Notes under the pieces: generated by a model | Told to the model about the DNA's origin: nothing | The model's database searches: none | What the model saw: the letters and a program-made list of their open reading frames with translations, nothing else | Part shown: positions 61,956-64,000 of the stretch, in pieces | How the letters are laid out: each line of letters starts with the position of its first letter | How positions within the stretch are numbered: the stretch's first letter is position 1 | Translations under genes and position numbers: made by a program | From: UBA6627 sp965248675 | Lineage (GTDB): Bacteria > Chloroflexota > Dehalococcoidia > UBA2979 | Assembly: GCA_965248675.1 (NCBI GenBank) | Contig: CBDFJZ010000008.1 | Location: 124,001 to 188,000 of the forward strand | Reading direction: 5' to 3' | DNA length: 64,000 nucleotides

Positions 61956-62030
61956 ATGCGTTATGTGAAGCCGAAAATCGTTCGTGCCCGTCTGATCGCG
62001 GCAATGGCCGCCCAGATATCCGCGAACTAG
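61956..62030 (+). CDS. Candidate 24-residue peptide gene
   Basis: Short ORF starting MRYVKPKI, with a basic middle and a hydrophobic second half ending MAAQISAN. GAGGAG at 61945-61950 lies 5 nt before ATG 61956, an ideal ribosome-binding site in a region that otherwise has no gene. Codons such as CGT, TAT, AAA and ATA are atypical for this genome. The length and the opening Y-x-K-P recall short RiPP precursors, but no modifying radical SAM, YcaO or lanthionine enzyme is nearby, so this may instead be a leader peptide or a chance ORF. Confidence 0.4.
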   Translation: MRYVKPKIVRARLIAAMAAQISAN

Positions 62031-62108
62031 GACTCAGGGCCCTCCGACCGCCTCCGAGCGGCACCCGCCACTTCCCGACCTAACCCGCGACGCCCGCGCG
62101 TCCCCGAG

Positions 62109-62927
62109 TCAATCCTGCTTCGTCGCGATGACGACGTGCGCCTGGATCTTGCCGTCGACCTCGCCCGCGCCGAAGCGGGCGGCGACGGCCTCGGTTGATC
62201 TGGTGACGGCCTCCTCCAGGCGGGTCGGATCGCGTGCCTCGATCTCGTTGCGCAGCGGGGTGCCGGCGCAGAAGGCGACTGCCGCGTCGCGAGGCGACGG
62301 CGCGACACTGCGGTGGGCGACGGTGTTCACGTCGATGTTGTCGAAGCCCGCCGCGTAGACGTCCTCGCGGATCGCGGTGACGTCGTGATAGCCGTGGGGG
62401 GTACGACGGAGGAAGAGCGGCGGGTCGGAGGGGAACATGGCGGCGACGGCGTCGCTGATGAGCATGGGGATCTCGTTGTCCTCGATGCGGTCCCAGGTGT
62501 TGAAGATGAGGCGACCGCCCGGCCTCAACACGCGGCGCGCCTCCTGGTAGGCGTCGACGCGATCGGGGAAGAACATGACACCGAACTGACAGACGACAGC
62601 GTCGAACTCGGCACGGGCGAAGGGCAGGGTCATGGCGTCGGCGCGTCGCCAGTCGATGTTTGGCGCGTGCGTCTGGGTGGCGGCGTAGTCGAGCATGGCC
62701 TGATTGAGATCGGTGGCCGTGACCGCGGCGGAAGGGAGGCGGCGGGAGAGGGTGCGGCTGACGACGCCGGTGCCGGCGGCGAGTTCGAGCACTCGCTCGG
62801 TTGTCGCGGCGGCGACGAGCTCAGCGAGGTCGTTGGCGTAGGCCTCGAAGATGAGTGGCACGACGTAACGGTCGTACAACTCCGGGATCTCGCCGGAAAA
62901 GACCATGTCGACCTGTTCGGCGCACAT
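62109..62927 (-). CDS. Class I SAM-dependent methyltransferase (UbiE-like)
   Basis: Methyltransferase of 272 residues. ATG 62927 (MCAEQVDMVFSGEIPELYDRYV) is chosen because family members start with this segment; the longer frame overlaps the divergent SRPBCC gene. Motif I is VLELAAGTGVVSRTLSRRL, then VTATDLNQAMLDYA, VCQFGVMFFPDRVDAYQEARRVLRPGGRLIFNTWD. This matches the UbiE/COQ5-type group. The substrate is unknown. It lies 97 bp from the divergent SRPBCC gene. Confidence 0.87.
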   Translation of the reverse strand: MCAEQVDMVFSGEIPELYDRYVVPLIFEAYANDLAELVAAATTERVLELAAGTGVVSRTLSRRLPSAAVTATDLNQAMLDYAATQTHAPNIDWRRADAMTLPFARAEFDAVVCQFGVMFFPDRVDAYQEARRVLRPGGRLIFNTWDRIEDNEIPMLISDAVAAMFPSDPPLFLRRTPHGYHDVTAIREDVYAAGFDNIDVNTVAHRSVAPSPRDAAVAFCAGTPLRNEIEARDPTRLEEAVTRSTEAVAARFGAGEVDGKIQAHVVIATKQD

Positions 62928-63024
62928 CGATGCGGGGCCTTTCGGTGGGATGTGTGGCAAGCCTCGTTGACGGTTTCGACGCGGCTCCAGAATATGCGCC
63001 GAAACGGAGTTGGGAAGGTTCGAG

Positions 63025-63448
63025 ATGCGCCTGGAGCACCGAATCGAGATTGAGGCGCCCGTTGAGGATGAATGGGCCGCCAACGAGGACGTCGAACGGT
63101 GGCCGGAGCTGACGCCCTCGATGGAGCGCGTGGAGCGCCTTGATGAGGGCGCGCTGGACGTGGGGAGTCGGGCGCGGGTTCAAGCAACCGCGGTTCCCTG
63201 CGGCGGAGTGGGTGGTGACCGCGCTCGACCGCGGCCGCAGCTTCAGCTGGGAGAGCCGCAACATCGGAATGCTGTCGGTGGCGACACACGTACTGGAGGC
63301 GAGCGACGACGGTGGCACGACGTTGACGCTGGTCGTCGAGATGTCGGGCCTCCCGGCCCGGGTCATGTGGCCGTTCATGCGCGGCACGGCCCGCCGCTTC
63401 ATGGAGCAAGAGGCCGCCGGCTTCAAGGCGTATTGCGAGCAAGGCTGA
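63025..63448 (+). CDS. SRPBCC family protein, apparent frameshift
   Basis: Small START-like domain protein of about 140 residues once repaired. ATG 63025 with GGAAGG upstream; the first part reads MRLEHRIEIEAPVEDEWAAN and VERWPELTPSMERVERLDEG, the classical start of polyketide cyclase/dehydrase-like proteins. After SRARV, near 63178-63182, homology moves one frame as KQPRFPAAEWVVTALDRGRSFSWES and continues to FMEQEAAGFKAYCEQG. One extra base explains it. Ligand unknown; such proteins bind hydrophobic small molecules. Confidence 0.75.
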
Positions 63449-63606
63449 TGCCGCGCCTCGTCGAGGAGGCCCTCGACGTAGGCGGCGATCGCGGCCGCCT
63501 CGACGGCGGTGATCCAGGCACGACGGCCGGCGTCATGCGGAAGGAAGACGAACGAGGCCGCGACGACAGCGCGAGCGCGGAGGCGCCTGGCGGCTAGACT
63601 CACGGC

Positions 63607-64000
63607 ATGTGTGGACGATTCACGCTCACCGAGACGAACACGCAGAAGCTGGCGCTGCAGCTCGGGATCGCGGAGGAGGCGATCACGGACGAGTACCGCC
63701 CGCGGTGGAACGTCGCGCCGACCGATCCGCACTGGGTGTTGCGGCTCAAACGCGAAGAGCGCGAGCTGCTGCCGGCGAAGTGGGGCCTGGTACCGTTCGG
63801 GTCGAAGGACGCGAAGCGGGCGTTTCGCGCGATCAACGCGCGGGCTGAGAGCCTGGAGCAGCGGCCGGCGTTTCGGAATGCGTGGCGACGGCATCGCCGC
63901 TGCGCGGTACCGGTGGACGGGTTCTTCGAATGGGTCGGGCCCAAGGAGGCGCGCCAGCCGGTGTGGTTCCACCGGCCGGATCACTCGGTGTTCCTGCTGG
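63607..64000 (+). CDS. yedK: SOS-associated peptidase YedK/HMCES family, partial
   Basis: The N-terminal 131 codons are inside the window; the gene is cut by the right edge. It starts MCGRFTL, where Cys2 becomes the catalytic N-terminal residue that forms a covalent thiazolidine link with abasic sites in single-stranded DNA. PRWNVAPTDPHWVL, AKWGLVPFGSKD, FRAINARAESLEQRPAFRNAW and CAVPVDGFFEW, with the conserved Asn and Glu, are all family hallmarks. It shields abasic sites from error-prone repair. No LexA-type box was recognised immediately upstream. Confidence 0.92.
   Translation, partial: MCGRFTLTETNTQKLALQLGIAEEAITDEYRPRWNVAPTDPHWVLRLKREERELLPAKWGLVPFGSKDAKRAFRAINARAESLEQRPAFRNAWRRHRRCAVPVDGFFEWVGPKEARQPVWFHRPDHSVFLL

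Noticed and set aside
61956..62030. PqqA (PQQ precursor)
   Set aside because: Length is similar but the conserved Glu and Tyr are absent and no pqq genes are nearby.
63449..63606. Possible minus-strand small gene (LRARAVVAASFVFLPHD...)
   Set aside because: The frame has a GTG at about 63603 but runs without a stop through the SRPBCC gene, lacks a ribosome-binding site and matches no family I recognise; left unannotated.
1..64000. CRISPR arrays, IS elements, prophage genes, rRNA and tRNA-Sec
   Set aside because: No regularly spaced repeats with unique spacers, transposase or integrase motifs, phage structural genes, rRNA sequence or long variable-arm tRNA was found by eye in either strand.

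Overview
This window is one contiguous stretch of very GC-rich bacterial chromosome with densely packed, mostly housekeeping genes. Gene content points to a Gram-positive-like or monoderm lineage, most probably Chloroflexota, possibly a Dehalococcoidia or Tepidiformia relative. The reasons are a division/cell-wall (dcw) cluster with both mraZ and ftsA, RNase Y beside recA-recX, a B12-dependent class II ribonucleotide reductase with NrdR, SelB, split-barrel flavin/F420-type oxidoreductases, and GAAC-N4-GTTC type SOS boxes. The phylum is an inference from gene content; no rRNA is present.

Layout. 1-4.9 kb: the start of aspS running off the left edge, a frameshifted unknown gene, a lipoprotein, a TetR regulator with a probable operator, a small alpha/beta protein and a split-barrel oxidoreductase. 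5.0-12.9 kb: hemW, a zinc-ribbon protein, a short-chain dehydrogenase, an MFS exporter, a methyltransferase, selB and a DMT transporter. 12.9-14.3 kb: a DUF6414-like gene bracketed by two diverged copies of the secF 3' end, which looks like a small integrated cassette. 14.1-20.6 kb (minus strand): priA-def-yajC-secD-secF. 20.8-22.0 kb: trmD and rplS.

22.0-38.5 kb is the dcw cluster: mraZ-rsmH-ftsL-ftsI-murF-mraY-murD-ftsW-murG-murC-ddl-ftsQ-ftsA-ftsZ. Many stop and start codons overlap, so it is probably one long transcription unit with an internal promoter before murD. murE and murB are missing from their usual places. The promoter carries five MraZ-type boxes at 10-bp spacing and an SOS-like palindrome. 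FtsZ has an unusual N-terminal extension of about 190 residues.

38.5-51 kb: nrdR, an RDD membrane protein and nrdJ; then yggS-proC-yggT-DUF167; then recA (LexA-type box inside the promoter spacer), recX and rny; then small membrane proteins and tRNA-Asp. 51-64 kb is more accessory: a degraded solute-binding-protein remnant beside the tRNA, a VOC protein, DUF3105, an ABC exporter whose junction carries tandem 29-bp repeats, methyltransferases, hydrolases, a sulfatase, a YihY protein, a candidate 24-residue peptide gene, and an SOS-associated YedK/HMCES protein cut by the right edge.

At least seven genes, including the essential murG, carry apparent one-base frameshifts, several of them at homopolymers. 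This suggests a draft assembly with indel errors rather than widespread gene decay. No IS element, CRISPR array, prophage or rRNA was found.
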